64,000 bases of DNA from Promethearchaeota archaeon (lineage in GTDB: Archaea; Asgardarchaeota; Lokiarchaeia; Sigyniarchaeales; SOKP01). The stretch spans positions 1 to 64,000 of the forward strand of contig JAGXNO010000006.1 of the NCBI GenBank assembly GCA_019894975.1. Direction: 5' to 3'. The number at the start of each line of letters is the position of its first letter. Position 1 is the first letter of the stretch. The notes under the pieces are model-generated. The model had not been told where the DNA came from. It saw only the letters and a list, made by a program, of their open reading frames with translations, and did not search any database. A program made the translations under genes and the position numbers. This document shows, in pieces, positions 28,146 through 37,786 of this stretch.

Positions 28146-28256
28146 TTGTTTTAAACACCTCTTTTTTAATCTTTAATTCTTGTAAACTTATATTTTTTTC
28201 AGCTCTCTAATAAAAATTTAAGATAAATTATAATTGATATTTAATTTTGATATCAT

Positions 28257-29129
28257 GTGATTGATCTTCACCTTCATTCAAACAATTCTGATGGCTTAGA
28301 CACCCCTTCTCAATTAATTAATAAAGCGATAGAGCTCAATCTTAAAGCAATTGCGTTAACTGATCATGATACAATTACAGGGTTAAGGGAATTTTTATCT
28401 TATGGGGAAGATAAAGATTTGATTGTTATACCAGGTGTGGAGTTTTCAATACAAGATGAACCCAACAGAGAATTAATAGACATACACATTATTGGATTAA
28501 ATATCGATGCTGATTCAACAAAATTAATAAATTCAATTCAAGATCAATTAAAAGGGAGATTAGAACAAAAAAAAGCAATATGTAGCCGATTAAGAAATGA
28601 ATTTGGATATGTTATCACATTTGAAGAAGTAAGAGAACTTGCAGTTAACAACCTAGTTGGTCGTCCTCATATTGTAGAAATTATGAAAAAAAATAATCCT
28701 TCAATGACCCAAGGAAAATCGAAAAATGACCTTTTTAAAATGATTAGTGTTGGTGGTGAAGCATTCGTGGAGAGAACGACGGAACTAAATTTTGAAGATT
28801 CTATCGATCTAATTAAGGCTGTTGGAGGTATTTCAATTTTAGCCCATCCTGGAATACATGATATATCAAACCATATTAGATTTATTGAATTTTGTGTGAA
28901 TGTTGGATTAGAAGGTATTGAAGTTGAATATCCCTATGCTAAGAATAGGCCTTATTATAACACTGATAAAGCAAAATGGGCACAAGAATATTTCCCAAGT
29001 TACTTTCGTAAAATAGCTGAGAAGTATAATTTAAAAAAGTCCGGAGGATCTGATTATCATGGAGGGGAAAAGGGAATAGAAATTGGAGAGGCACACGTTC
29101 CAGATAGGTATTTAAAGAATTTCATTTAA
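28257..29129 (+). CDS. PHP-domain phosphoesterase
   Basis: 290 residues. The PHP signatures are plain: DLHLHSNNSDG at the start, TDHDTITG, and SGGSDYHG near the end, giving the trinuclear metal site; ILAHPG supplies another histidine. This is the TrpH/YciV (RNase AM-like) layout, active on nucleotides or short RNA 5' ends in characterised members. The start is GTG at 28257, leaving three residues before the first metal-binding histidine. Confidence 0.85.
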   Translation: MIDLHLHSNNSDGLDTPSQLINKAIELNLKAIALTDHDTITGLREFLSYGEDKDLIVIPGVEFSIQDEPNRELIDIHIIGLNIDADSTKLINSIQDQLKGRLEQKKAICSRLRNEFGYVITFEEVRELAVNNLVGRPHIVEIMKKNNPSMTQGKSKNDLFKMISVGGEAFVERTTELNFEDSIDLIKAVGGISILAHPGIHDISNHIRFIEFCVNVGLEGIEVEYPYAKNRPYYNTDKAKWAQEYFPSYFRKIAEKYNLKKSGGSDYHGGEKGIEIGEAHVPDRYLKNFI

Positions 29130-29170
29130 TTGAAGAATTAGCCTGTTATAATAAGATTTTTATCATCCAA

Positions 29171-30938
29171 TTAATCTTCTAAAAGTTTTTTTAATTCTTG
29201 AATTTGATCGTCAATCTTTTTCTCATATACGCTTATTTTACTCTTTTTCTCTAGTAATTCCTCTGAAGAAATCTCCCCATTAAGTTCTTTCATATCAAAT
29301 TCTAACGTCATCTTATATAGATCGGCTTTTTTTAATTTTAAGTCTATTATTGTTTTTTTCACATGTTCTCTCTGGTTTTTCTCTTGATTCTGTATCTCAT
29401 CTTTTTCAATAGAACCATCTGAAATTACATCTTTTGGTTTTTCAGTAGTTTTTAATAATTCAGATGGGGGGGATGGCTGTTGAATTTTTGGTTCTTCTCT
29501 ATTAATAAAAATTGGAGTAGTTTCAGTAGGTACATTCTTGACATGTCCATATGCGGATGTTGATAATTTGGATTTAGCATCCTTGGGTATATCTCCAATT
29601 CTTTTTGGTCTTATTTTTACCATAAAGTCTTCAGGATTTAATTGCAAACCATCATTCACGTTTTCAACATTTGGTGATTCTATATCAACGGGTTTCTGTG
29701 TATTTTCTGGTGATATTGGTGTTTGATGCTGTAGTGATTGTTCTTCGATTGGGCTTACGGGAGGAAGCCTAGGTTCTGGGGGCTTACTTTTTCCTGGTGT
29801 TTCAATTGAGGTTGGTGGCTTTGATGGTATTACTTTTTCAGTTCTATCTGTTTTTATTGGGAAAGCTGGAGTTGGTTGAGGGGCTCCTACTTGATCCAAC
29901 ATCATTTTAATTTTTTTTGATTTCTCAAAAAATTCCTTTCCTAGAGAGTCATCTCCTAATTCTATACATAAGTCACTAATTTTATCAAAGAGAAATGCTG
30001 CTTTTTCGAAATCAGCGCTTTTTAATGCACCAGTTGCTTCTTCTATAAATTTATCTCTCTCTAATAAAGGTTTTAATAATGGTGAAACCTCTGCGCTCAT
30101 CTCAAGAACATCAGCAATAATTTGAATCATTTTATCTCGATTGCCAGGATCTTTTGCAATCATGGAGTATGACTTCAAACCTAAGATTTTTTCAATTTGA
30201 GTAGGACTTGTGGCTCCTTTTAGATCTTGTTTGTTTCCAATTACCGCAGTGTGAGCATGTGGTGATTGTTCTTTTATCAATTCTAAAAAAAACTTACTTT
30301 TTTCAATATTTTCTAAGGTTGAATCAGTAATTAAAAGAACAGCATCGCTACCCTTTATAAAATTATTCCATAGATAGCTAAATTGTTCCTGTCCCGCAAA
30401 ATCCCATAAATGAAAATGTAGTTTTCCGATTCTTACAGTAGCTATATCACCGGTAATCGTAGGAACATGTTGTACTGGAATTTCTTCGGCCCTGATCAAT
30501 TTGGTAATAGTTGTCTTGCCAACCCCAGAAAAACCAATTAAAGATATTTTGGGACGGAGGTTTTTGTGAATTGAATCTACTATTGGATCAAAAACTTCGA
30601 AGGTTTTAGCGTCAAATCTATGTTGTAATATCTCTTCAAAAAAGTTAATAAATTCCTTCCTACATCTTACTAATTCCTTTTTAATATTGTCAAATTTATC
30701 TGTTAATCCTGTTACAAATAAAACTGTTAAACCTAAACTCTTTTGGGTAATATAAGACACTCTAAATTTGTAATAATCATGGAATTCTACCCTATCTTCT
30801 CCCCGAAAAGATTCATCTTCCATGATTTCGGCAACTAAATAATTTAAGGCTTCATGTTTTAAAGCCTTTCCAAAATGTCTGTAATACAGAAGTTCTTCTC
30901 CCTTATAAATGAAAACCTGTCGTAGTATGTTTTTTCAC
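29171..30938 (-). CDS. Longin-domain/small GTPase fusion with proline-rich and coiled-coil tail; 5' end probably frameshifted
   Basis: The frame from ATG 30823 encodes 550 residues: the back of a longin-like domain, then a GTPase with G1 GFSGVGKTT, WDFAGQ and NKQD, a helical hairpin segment, a Pro/Ser-rich linker and a Lys/Glu coiled coil. Reading upstream, the same frame continues with longin-like sequence (ILRQVFIYKGEELLYY) but meets TGA without a start codon. If a run of six T (plus-strand 30930-30935) had five, GTG at 30938 would begin the protein at VKNILRQVFIYKGE, giving 588 residues. Such longin-GTPases are abundant in Lokiarchaeia. The gene follows the roadblock gene by 29 bases, so GTPase and regulator are co-made. 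Confidence 0.85.
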
Positions 30939-30967
30939 CAATGGAACATAATTTTCTAATTCTATGA

Positions 30968-31459
30968 TTAACTTGAGACGTGTTTTACAAGATCCTTTAT
31001 AATTGAATATTTGTCTTTCTTTATTTCTCCTTGTTTTATGGTATCTTTTATTTTCATTAATTCTTTGGAAAAATTAAAGACGGAGAAATCTTTTACTCCT
31101 TCATCTATAGTATTCTCGCTTAATTTTTTTAAAAAAACACTAATACTAGGCATAAATTTCGCTAAGTTAACATTTAGATCTAATTTGGAAATCAAAATTA
31201 ATTTCTCAGCAAAGGAAAATAGATAATTATTTTCTTGAGCTTCAAGGGCAAAGGAGTTAATCTGTTTTAAATTTAACTCTTTCGCGATCTCTTTTGAATT
31301 TGAAATCAGTGATAGAATTTTTTGAGGTATAACTTTACCTTTAGAAAATTCTTTAATTTTAGTACCCAATATGATACCATACTTATTTGCTATAGCACAT
31401 TCAGCATTTAAATCCGATTTCAATTGTGTGATAATTTCCTCGTAATTAATTTGACTCAT
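30968..31459 (-). CDS. Roadblock/LC7-like protein
   Basis: 163 residues. The first 115 residues look like the roadblock/LC7 fold: a helix, CAIANKYGIILGTKI as the paired strands, a long helix, then NYLFSFAEKLILISKLD as the strand trio, followed by a helix. A lysine-rich helical tail closes it. In bacteria and eukaryotes such proteins (MglB, Ragulator) regulate partner GTPases. It lies directly upstream of the longin-GTPase, same strand, 29 bases apart, which suggests a GTPase-regulator pair. Identification rests on pattern and on the neighbour. Confidence 0.6.
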   Translation of the reverse strand: MSQINYEEIITQLKSDLNAECAIANKYGIILGTKIKEFSKGKVIPQKILSLISNSKEIAKELNLKQINSFALEAQENNYLFSFAEKLILISKLDLNVNLAKFMPSISVFLKKLSENTIDEGVKDFSVFNFSKELMKIKDTIKQGEIKKDKYSIIKDLVKHVSS

Positions 31460-31570
31460 AATCTGGTATTAATAATTTTGAATAATTAATGATACCCAAT
31501 TTATTTATATTTATTTGTTATTAAACTCATTATATCATTTAGAAATTGACGAATTAAAAAGCTCCTCAAT

Positions 31571-32368
31571 TTGAAAGTATATAAAACTCATTTTTTAGAA
31601 AAAGAATCTGATATAACTATTATCTCAGAATCCAAAACTGCTATATTAAAAGCGAAGAATGTCTTTTATTTTCATAGGGGAAATTTAGAGAAGTATGTCT
31701 TGAAAAATGATCAATTTTTAACTTCCTTTTCTCCAATTAACGTTAATACAGAATTGAGAATTATTAAAATAATGGCTGTTGCCGCAGAATTATGTGATGT
31801 AGGTCCTATGGCTGCTGTTGCTGGAGCTTTAGCAGACCTCATGCTAGAAGTAATGATAAATCCGGATGAGAAGGAAGGATCTAACTACACCACCGCTAAA
31901 ATTGCTTTAGTTGAAAACGGAGGGGAATTAGCTATAGATTCTATTAAACCGATGAATGTTGCTCTTTTTGCAGGAAATAATGAGTTAAATCTGAATATTG
32001 GGTTTTTAATTGAAAAAAAGGATTGCCCAATAGGTATAGGAACAAGTTCTGCAACTGTTGGACACGCAATAAGTTTTGGACAAGCAGATGCTGTAACTAT
32101 CTTTGCAAAAAACGCAGCTCTCGCAGATGCAGCCGCAACAAAAGTAGCTAATGCTGTAAAAGGTGAAGACATCGAGAAATCAATTAAAGAAGGACTAGAT
32201 ATCGCTGATGATCTTGATGGTGTTATCGGTACTTTTATTAGTAGAGAAGATAAGATTGGTCAAGCTGGAAAACTTCCAAAATTGGTTAAAATTGAAGGAG
32301 ATAAGCGATATCTTTTACGAAAGAAGATAAATGATGAATATCTTGGAGACTTCGAAATTTTTAAATAA
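31571..32368 (+). CDS. UPF0280 family protein (ApbE-like fold)
   Basis: 265 residues. Phrases such as MAAVAGALADLM, ENGGELAI, GTSSATVGHAISFGQADAVTIFA and AALADAAATKVANAV are characteristic of the UPF0280 family, structurally related to the FAD-binding/FMN-transferase ApbE. Function has not been established. The start is TTG at 31571. Its last codons overlap the end of the convergent membrane-glycosyltransferase gene by 8 bases. Confidence 0.85.
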   Translation: MKVYKTHFLEKESDITIISESKTAILKAKNVFYFHRGNLEKYVLKNDQFLTSFSPINVNTELRIIKIMAVAAELCDVGPMAAVAGALADLMLEVMINPDEKEGSNYTTAKIALVENGGELAIDSIKPMNVALFAGNNELNLNIGFLIEKKDCPIGIGTSSATVGHAISFGQADAVTIFAKNAALADAAATKVANAVKGEDIEKSIKEGLDIADDLDGVIGTFISREDKIGQAGKLPKLVKIEGDKRYLLRKKINDEYLGDFEIFK

Positions 32369-34643
32369 CCCAAAAAATAGGCGTTTCAGCCCCACCCTCT
32401 GTTTTAGAAGAACAGATTTTATTCAAATAATTAAGACTGTAATATTCTTCTAACTCATCCTGAGACAATTGTCCAAACAGTTCAAAACCCTTATTTATTA
32501 TATAACTCTCTGCAAAAAGAAGATATACATCAGTGTTGTAATCTTCCTTAATTTGTGTTAAAATATTCGTCCCATTTTCGTCAAAGTGATTTTCTGGCAG
32601 GAATAAATCAATTTCATACTTAAGATTATAAAAATTTCCTTCATAGGCTAGTGTCCCATTTGTATCACCATTATAACTATAGTATTTAAACACATTATTC
32701 CAGCCGAATTCTGTAATTAAAACATTCTTATCTGAAGTGTTATTAGAATACCAATTTATCGAGCTAACATCTCTTCTCTTTAAAGTAAAAACATCAAAAC
32801 TAACAGATTGGTAAAAATAGCTGGTTAATAGTGAAAAGGTTACTATAAATAAAACCAGAATTTTCATCTTGGACGTATTTATTTTTCCTAATTTTATTAT
32901 TTTATAGATGTAAGAAATAAATCCAATTACAATTATAGGTGGAATCAAATACAAGATTCTTTGCCAAATTAAGTTGCTTAATATCAGTATATTAAATACA
33001 AATCCTACACCTAAGAGAATAAATAGTCCTAGTGCCCAAATGAATAATAGTTTTCCTTTAGGTTTCTTCTGGAATAATATTAGCCCCCATACAGCAAAAG
33101 CACTCAACATTATGATCTCAGAAATATAAAATATATTAGTTACTCCAATTTCTATCCACATTAAATCCACAATTAATAAGCAAATGGCAATTATTATCAA
33201 AATACTAAAAATAAAGGGAATAATTACTTTATCTTCAACTTTTTTAAAGTAAGGATAGCTCTTTCCTTTAATTACCGATTTAAACCTTCCCTTGGTGAAT
33301 TTAATAGATTTCTGTATTTTCCATAACAAAATCCCCCCAGCTATAGCTCCTACACCTCCAATTAAGAGTAAGTAATACCAAGAAAGACTAAGGGGGATAA
33401 AAAACCAATAGTGTCCACTTCCAATGCCGAAAATATTTAAAATCATAAAAATTCCCATCAAACCAACTGAGAAAATCAAATCGATTCCACGTTTATAATC
33501 CCTTAAGAAATAGATTAAATATAGCCATAAAAAGGAAAATAGAAAGATCATAGAAGTAATCACATGAGTTAATACAGCACTTATAAATATCAAGGAAATT
33601 AAACTATACATCATTAAGATATTTGAAAGGATTTCCTTTTTAGTCGGTCGTTCCAATTTAATGAAATTTTGTAACCTAATATAAAGAAGGAGAAAAATCG
33701 CTAAACATTTAATTAAAGCGGATCCTGAAGGCCAATACTGAAGCATCATGTTAGAAAATCCCAGAGATGAGAACTCAAGAATGAAAACACTAAAAAGAGC
33801 TAGACTTTTTCTTTTAAATATTCTTAGAGTGATTGAGTAAAAGATTATTGCAGAAAGGAAATAGGTATAGATTACAAAATATTTTGGAATGAGTAGATGA
33901 CTTACTCCCGAAAAGAAATTAATAACCGCACCGAAAATGCTAATTCCCATTGTGCTGTGATATCCATTAAGGGGGAGTATATTTTCTTCAGTTATAATTC
34001 TACTGTTAAGGATATGGAGCCATGGATCTGTTCCTACGAAAATACCAAATTTTATTATATTAAGAACACAAATTAAAGAGATAAAACCTACTAATAATAA
34101 TACATTCAGACTTATTTTATTTTTAAGGTATTCTAATATGGTAAACTGTTCTAATCTCTCAATTTTATTAACTTTTAGCTTTTTTGGTCTAATAAATATA
34201 TAGGTTTCATTTTTGAATTCATTGAATACAATATAGCACACAATGATGAAAAATGAGATTAATATCCCATAGAAGAAAAAAAATCCTGATAGTAAAATCC
34301 CTATCCAATATCCAAAATAGCCTAAAAAGATATAAAATGCTGAATTTAAGACAATTGTTAAACCTAATTTTTCAAAAGTTGTAAATCCTCCTTTCTTTAC
34401 AAGTACAAAAAGTAGGGGGTAAGTGGGTAAAAATAATATAATAAAAATTGAACTAAAAATAACAGCAAATTGAAATATTATTTCAAGAATAATAATATCT
34501 GATATCCCTATTATAATATCAAAATTAATTAATCTTAAGAAAACAAATGCTATAGAGATCAATGAAGTTAAGAAGAAAAAGAAATTGCTTCGAGAATAGA
34601 TTAGAAAGAGAATTCTATTAAAGCTTAATCTTCTTTGATTCAA
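32361..34643 (-). CDS. Multi-spanning GT-C-like membrane glycosyltransferase candidate
   Basis: 760 residues with roughly a dozen or more hydrophobic helices, then a soluble C-terminal domain of about 130 residues. In the first long loop after the early helices the sequence FVGTDPWLH resembles the acidic loop motif of GT-C enzymes (oligosaccharyltransferase and lipid-linked mannosyltransferases: Asp plus a nearby His). It would act at the membrane with lipid-phosphate sugar donors. It is the last gene of the phosphonate run, 114 bases after the decarboxylase. The specificity is unknown, and a non-enzymatic membrane protein is possible. Confidence 0.6.
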   Translation of the reverse strand: MNQRRLSFNRILFLIYSRSNFFFFLTSLISIAFVFLRLINFDIIIGISDIIILEIIFQFAVIFSSIFIILFLPTYPLLFVLVKKGGFTTFEKLGLTIVLNSAFYIFLGYFGYWIGILLSGFFFFYGILISFFIIVCYIVFNEFKNETYIFIRPKKLKVNKIERLEQFTILEYLKNKISLNVLLLVGFISLICVLNIIKFGIFVGTDPWLHILNSRIITEENILPLNGYHSTMGISIFGAVINFFSGVSHLLIPKYFVIYTYFLSAIIFYSITLRIFKRKSLALFSVFILEFSSLGFSNMMLQYWPSGSALIKCLAIFLLLYIRLQNFIKLERPTKKEILSNILMMYSLISLIFISAVLTHVITSMIFLFSFLWLYLIYFLRDYKRGIDLIFSVGLMGIFMILNIFGIGSGHYWFFIPLSLSWYYLLLIGGVGAIAGGILLWKIQKSIKFTKGRFKSVIKGKSYPYFKKVEDKVIIPFIFSILIIIAICLLIVDLMWIEIGVTNIFYISEIIMLSAFAVWGLILFQKKPKGKLLFIWALGLFILLGVGFVFNILILSNLIWQRILYLIPPIIVIGFISYIYKIIKLGKINTSKMKILVLFIVTFSLLTSYFYQSVSFDVFTLKRRDVSSINWYSNNTSDKNVLITEFGWNNVFKYYSYNGDTNGTLAYEGNFYNLKYEIDLFLPENHFDENGTNILTQIKEDYNTDVYLLFAESYIINKGFELFGQLSQDELEEYYSLNYLNKICSSKTEGGAETPIFWVI

Positions 34644-34756
34644 TTATCAATTACCCTTTCAACAAATTTAATTCAAAAATTATCATAAAAAATCTCATAT
34701 CCTATAAAAATATTCATGTAACTGAAATTTTGAAAAACGCATTGAGATATAATCTT

Positions 34757-35893
34757 TCATTTTATTAGATTTTGCATGAACTCTTCCCTGTATTCTTTTA
34801 GAAGTTTTTCTGGTCTTTTTAAGTCTTTATTTTGAGACAAATTAATTTTAATATGGATCAAAATAGGGCCTTTTCCATTTTTAATATAATCCATGCAATT
34901 CAATAATTCTTTTCTCGATTGGATTAAAAAGACGGATTTATAATTACATGCTTTAGCAATTGCAGAAAAATCAATTTTAGGAGAATTTGTTGGTTGACCT
35001 CCTGTAGATTCATGAGCCTCATTATCAAAGATTACATGAACAAAGTTTGATGGAGAATTTTTACCAATTGTAGTAAAAGCACCCATTTGCATAATCACCG
35101 CACCATCACCATCAAATATTATTATTCTTCTGTTTGGTTTTTGGAGGGCTATACCCAACCCAATAGAACTGGCACATCCCATAGATCCAACATTATAAAA
35201 ACTTTTATTGTGATCTAACATTCTTGATACCCTATATCCATATAAGATTCTCGATATATAACCGGTTGTAGAAATTATTACTTCTGTATTATCCAAATTT
35301 TCCATTATCAGGTTAATTACATCCGTTGTAGTAAGTGAGTAATTATTTGATGAGTCCTTATTTATTTTATATTCTTCAAAGAAATTACGACGAAAGACAA
35401 AAGCATAAGGACCTTTATGTTTAGTTAGATAGCTTTTTGCTTTGATTAATTCTCTATCAATAGACTCTAGACTAGGATCTAAGATAACATAAGGAATCTG
35501 AAGTGTATCTAGTAATGGTAAGGTAACCATACCCATTTTCTTATGTTGGGGTGCATCATTTTTTCCGGGTTCTCCACGCCATCCAATCATCAGAAGAATT
35601 GGGATTGAATAAACTTCAGGGTCACATAATGAGGTAATAGGATTAACTGCTTTTCCAAGTCCTGAATTTTGTAGGTAGACAATCCCAATTTTATTTGTAG
35701 ATAAATGGTAACCCGTTGCTAAGGCAATAGCTTCACACTCATTACACGCTATAATATTATTAAGATTTATTGATTTATTTTCTGATAAAAATTTCATAAA
35801 TTCTTTAAAAGTCGAATCTGGGATTCCCGTAAAAAATGTAAATTCATATTTATTTAATGTATTAATAAAATCTCTACAGGATATCATATTCAT
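34757..35893 (-). CDS. Phosphonopyruvate decarboxylase (ThDP-dependent)
   Basis: 378 residues, a normal size. It removes CO2 from 3-phosphonopyruvate to give phosphonoacetaldehyde; this drives the unfavourable PEP mutase reaction. The thiamine-diphosphate motif is at FDGDGAVIMQMGA (GDG) through the DN pair, and the family-specific HESTGGQPT follows at once. CNECEAIALATGYHL near residue 51 supplies the conserved glutamate that activates ThDP. It is the fifth enzyme of a co-directional block, 23 bases after the preceding nucleotidyltransferase. Confidence 0.93.
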   Translation of the reverse strand: MNMISCRDFINTLNKYEFTFFTGIPDSTFKEFMKFLSENKSINLNNIIACNECEAIALATGYHLSTNKIGIVYLQNSGLGKAVNPITSLCDPEVYSIPILLMIGWRGEPGKNDAPQHKKMGMVTLPLLDTLQIPYVILDPSLESIDRELIKAKSYLTKHKGPYAFVFRRNFFEEYKINKDSSNNYSLTTTDVINLIMENLDNTEVIISTTGYISRILYGYRVSRMLDHNKSFYNVGSMGCASSIGLGIALQKPNRRIIIFDGDGAVIMQMGAFTTIGKNSPSNFVHVIFDNEAHESTGGQPTNSPKIDFSAIAKACNYKSVFLIQSRKELLNCMDYIKNGKGPILIHIKINLSQNKDLKRPEKLLKEYREEFMQNLIK

Positions 35894-35916
35894 TTATTTT
35901 AGTTTATATTCTATTT

Positions 35917-36627
35917 TTATTTATTTAGATAGTTTTTTACTCTTTCTAAATCTTCATGATCATCAATTTCAACACAAAATTCATTGTAATAACATGGTTT
36001 TAGGGTTAGTTCATCTAAAATTTCATTTAAGGCGTCTTCCGCATAACAATTTCGTTTATTATTTTTTATAAAGTTATCAATATGACCTAACCATTTCAGC
36101 ATAAATTCCTTTGATAATTTGTATATTGGGGCTAGAAAAGCAGTATTTTCCCCAAATAGATTTACTCCTATCTTATTTATTCTATCGTTTAAAATATATG
36201 CTTTAAAATCTTTTACTGGGGGGGGGATAATTCTATTTACTAACACACAATCCTCATACTTGGAATCTAATAATAGTTTGACTAAGTTTTGGGAGAATAT
36301 TAAATCCCCATGTGAATATAAAACATCGTCATTTATGATCTCCTTAGCTAAGTATAATGAATATATATAATTCGTTTTATCATATAGTGGATTGTTAACA
36401 TATTGAACGGTAATAAAGGGGTAATTTACCTTAATATGATCTTTAATTTTTTCCTCATGTGGGCCTGTAGGAATTATAAAATTGTTAAATCCAAGTTTGA
36501 TTATATTCCTGAGTTGATGATCTAAAATTGTTGTATTACCTTTTATTTTAATTAGACATTTTGGAGAATTATCTGTTAACGGTGCTAGCCTTTTACCAAT
36601 TCCTGCATTTAAAATTATAACTTTCAT
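35917..36627 (-). CDS. Nucleotidyltransferase (LicC/PntC-like cytidylyltransferase candidate)
   Basis: 236 residues of a single GT-A-like domain. The signature is NAGIGKRLAPLTDNSPKCL (7-25), later SHGDLIF as the metal-site aspartate. The EIDDHEDL end matches the choline-phosphate/aminoethylphosphonate cytidylyltransferase group. In phosphonate clusters such enzymes activate the phosphonate headgroup with CTP. It overlaps the alcohol dehydrogenase stop by 4 bases (ATGA), so translation is coupled. The substrate, hydroxyethylphosphonate here, is inferred from neighbours. Confidence 0.8.
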   Translation of the reverse strand: MKVIILNAGIGKRLAPLTDNSPKCLIKIKGNTTILDHQLRNIIKLGFNNFIIPTGPHEEKIKDHIKVNYPFITVQYVNNPLYDKTNYIYSLYLAKEIINDDVLYSHGDLIFSQNLVKLLLDSKYEDCVLVNRIIPPPVKDFKAYILNDRINKIGVNLFGENTAFLAPIYKLSKEFMLKWLGHIDNFIKNNKRNCYAEDALNEILDELTLKPCYYNEFCVEIDDHEDLERVKNYLNK

Positions 36628-37769
36628 CTAATTTCATTTATTATATTTTTTAGTTGATTTTCAGTCAATAAACGAGGATTATTTTTTACTCTCTCTGGAT
36701 TAAATCCATTTTTTATTATAATTTCAATTTCTTCTTGAGTAGATACTCCCAAATCGGAAAGTTTTGTTTCTAATCCTATTCTTTTTAAAATGTCATTCAA
36801 TTTTTCTTTAGCTTCAAGAAAGGACTTAGCACCTAGTAATGTGGTTAAATCAGCCATAATATTTTTTACGTAATCAAATCCCCGTGAATCTAGCACATCA
36901 TTTTCATTGACTTCTGAATTGAAAACAATCATCGAAGGTAAAGTCAAAACAACAGCATGACCATGAGGAACTTTAAAATACGAGGTAATTGGATAAGAAA
37001 TTGCATGACATGCAGTAGTTTTCGTTATATTTATTGCCTTACCGGCATAATTGGCAGCAATAGCCATATTATATCTAGAATTTTTATCCGGACCATGAAC
37101 TGCTTTGATTATATTTTCCATAACAAGTTTAATTGCTTTACTTGCATATTCCTTCGACTTCTCTGTAGAATTAACATTCCAATATGATTCTATTCCTTGA
37201 CTTAATGCGTCCATACCCGTGTAAGCAGTTATCCTTTTCGGAAGAGTATATGTCAATTCTGGATCTATAATAGCATAATCCGCGTGAATATATTTTTCAT
37301 CTGCTAATGAATATTTGGTATATCCATCAAAAATTACAGCAAAATGAGTTACCTCACTGCCAGTTCCTGCTGTTGTAGGGATAAGTATTAAAGGTGTAGG
37401 TTGATACTGTATTTTTTTCTTTTTTAAAAGAAAATCTTTAACATTACCCTCATTTTTAGAAAAAACAGCTAAACTTTTACCTATATCTAAAGCAGAACCC
37501 CCACCCATAGCGACAATTAAATCGAAATTACCTTTATTAAAAGAATTAAGTACCCTATTCACACCTTTAACTGTAGGAGTGGGTGATATCTCATCATAGT
37601 GAAATAATTGGCATTTTTTTTCAATTAAACCAAGAACTTTTTTTATATTTTTTTGGGTTAGTGTTGATTTCCCTGTAATGAAAAACACATTTTTGAAATT
37701 ATTTTCCATCAGTATTTTATGAAGAATTTTAATTGAACCGTTTCCAATAAACTCTTTCATATTTGTCAA
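36624..37769 (-). CDS. Iron-type alcohol dehydrogenase, probable phosphonoacetaldehyde reductase
   Basis: 381 residues, group III metal-dependent ADH. GGGSALDIGKSLA is the nucleotide loop, IPTTAGTGSEVT the next family motif, and CHAISYP and VPHGHAV provide metal histidines. At the site where most members have a metal-binding His (GMDALxH), this one has Gln (GMDALSQGIESYWN). The WNVNSTEKS continuation resembles enzymes from phosphonate clusters (PhpC-like), which reduce phosphonoacetaldehyde to 2-hydroxyethylphosphonate. No aminotransferase gene is present in the block, which supports the alcohol over the amine as product. Confidence 0.85.
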   Translation of the reverse strand: MTNMKEFIGNGSIKILHKILMENNFKNVFFITGKSTLTQKNIKKVLGLIEKKCQLFHYDEISPTPTVKGVNRVLNSFNKGNFDLIVAMGGGSALDIGKSLAVFSKNEGNVKDFLLKKKKIQYQPTPLILIPTTAGTGSEVTHFAVIFDGYTKYSLADEKYIHADYAIIDPELTYTLPKRITAYTGMDALSQGIESYWNVNSTEKSKEYASKAIKLVMENIIKAVHGPDKNSRYNMAIAANYAGKAINITKTTACHAISYPITSYFKVPHGHAVVLTLPSMIVFNSEVNENDVLDSRGFDYVKNIMADLTTLLGAKSFLEAKEKLNDILKRIGLETKLSDLGVSTQEEIEIIIKNGFNPERVKNNPRLLTENQLKNIINEIR

Positions 37770-37786
37770 TCACTTCATAGAATTAG

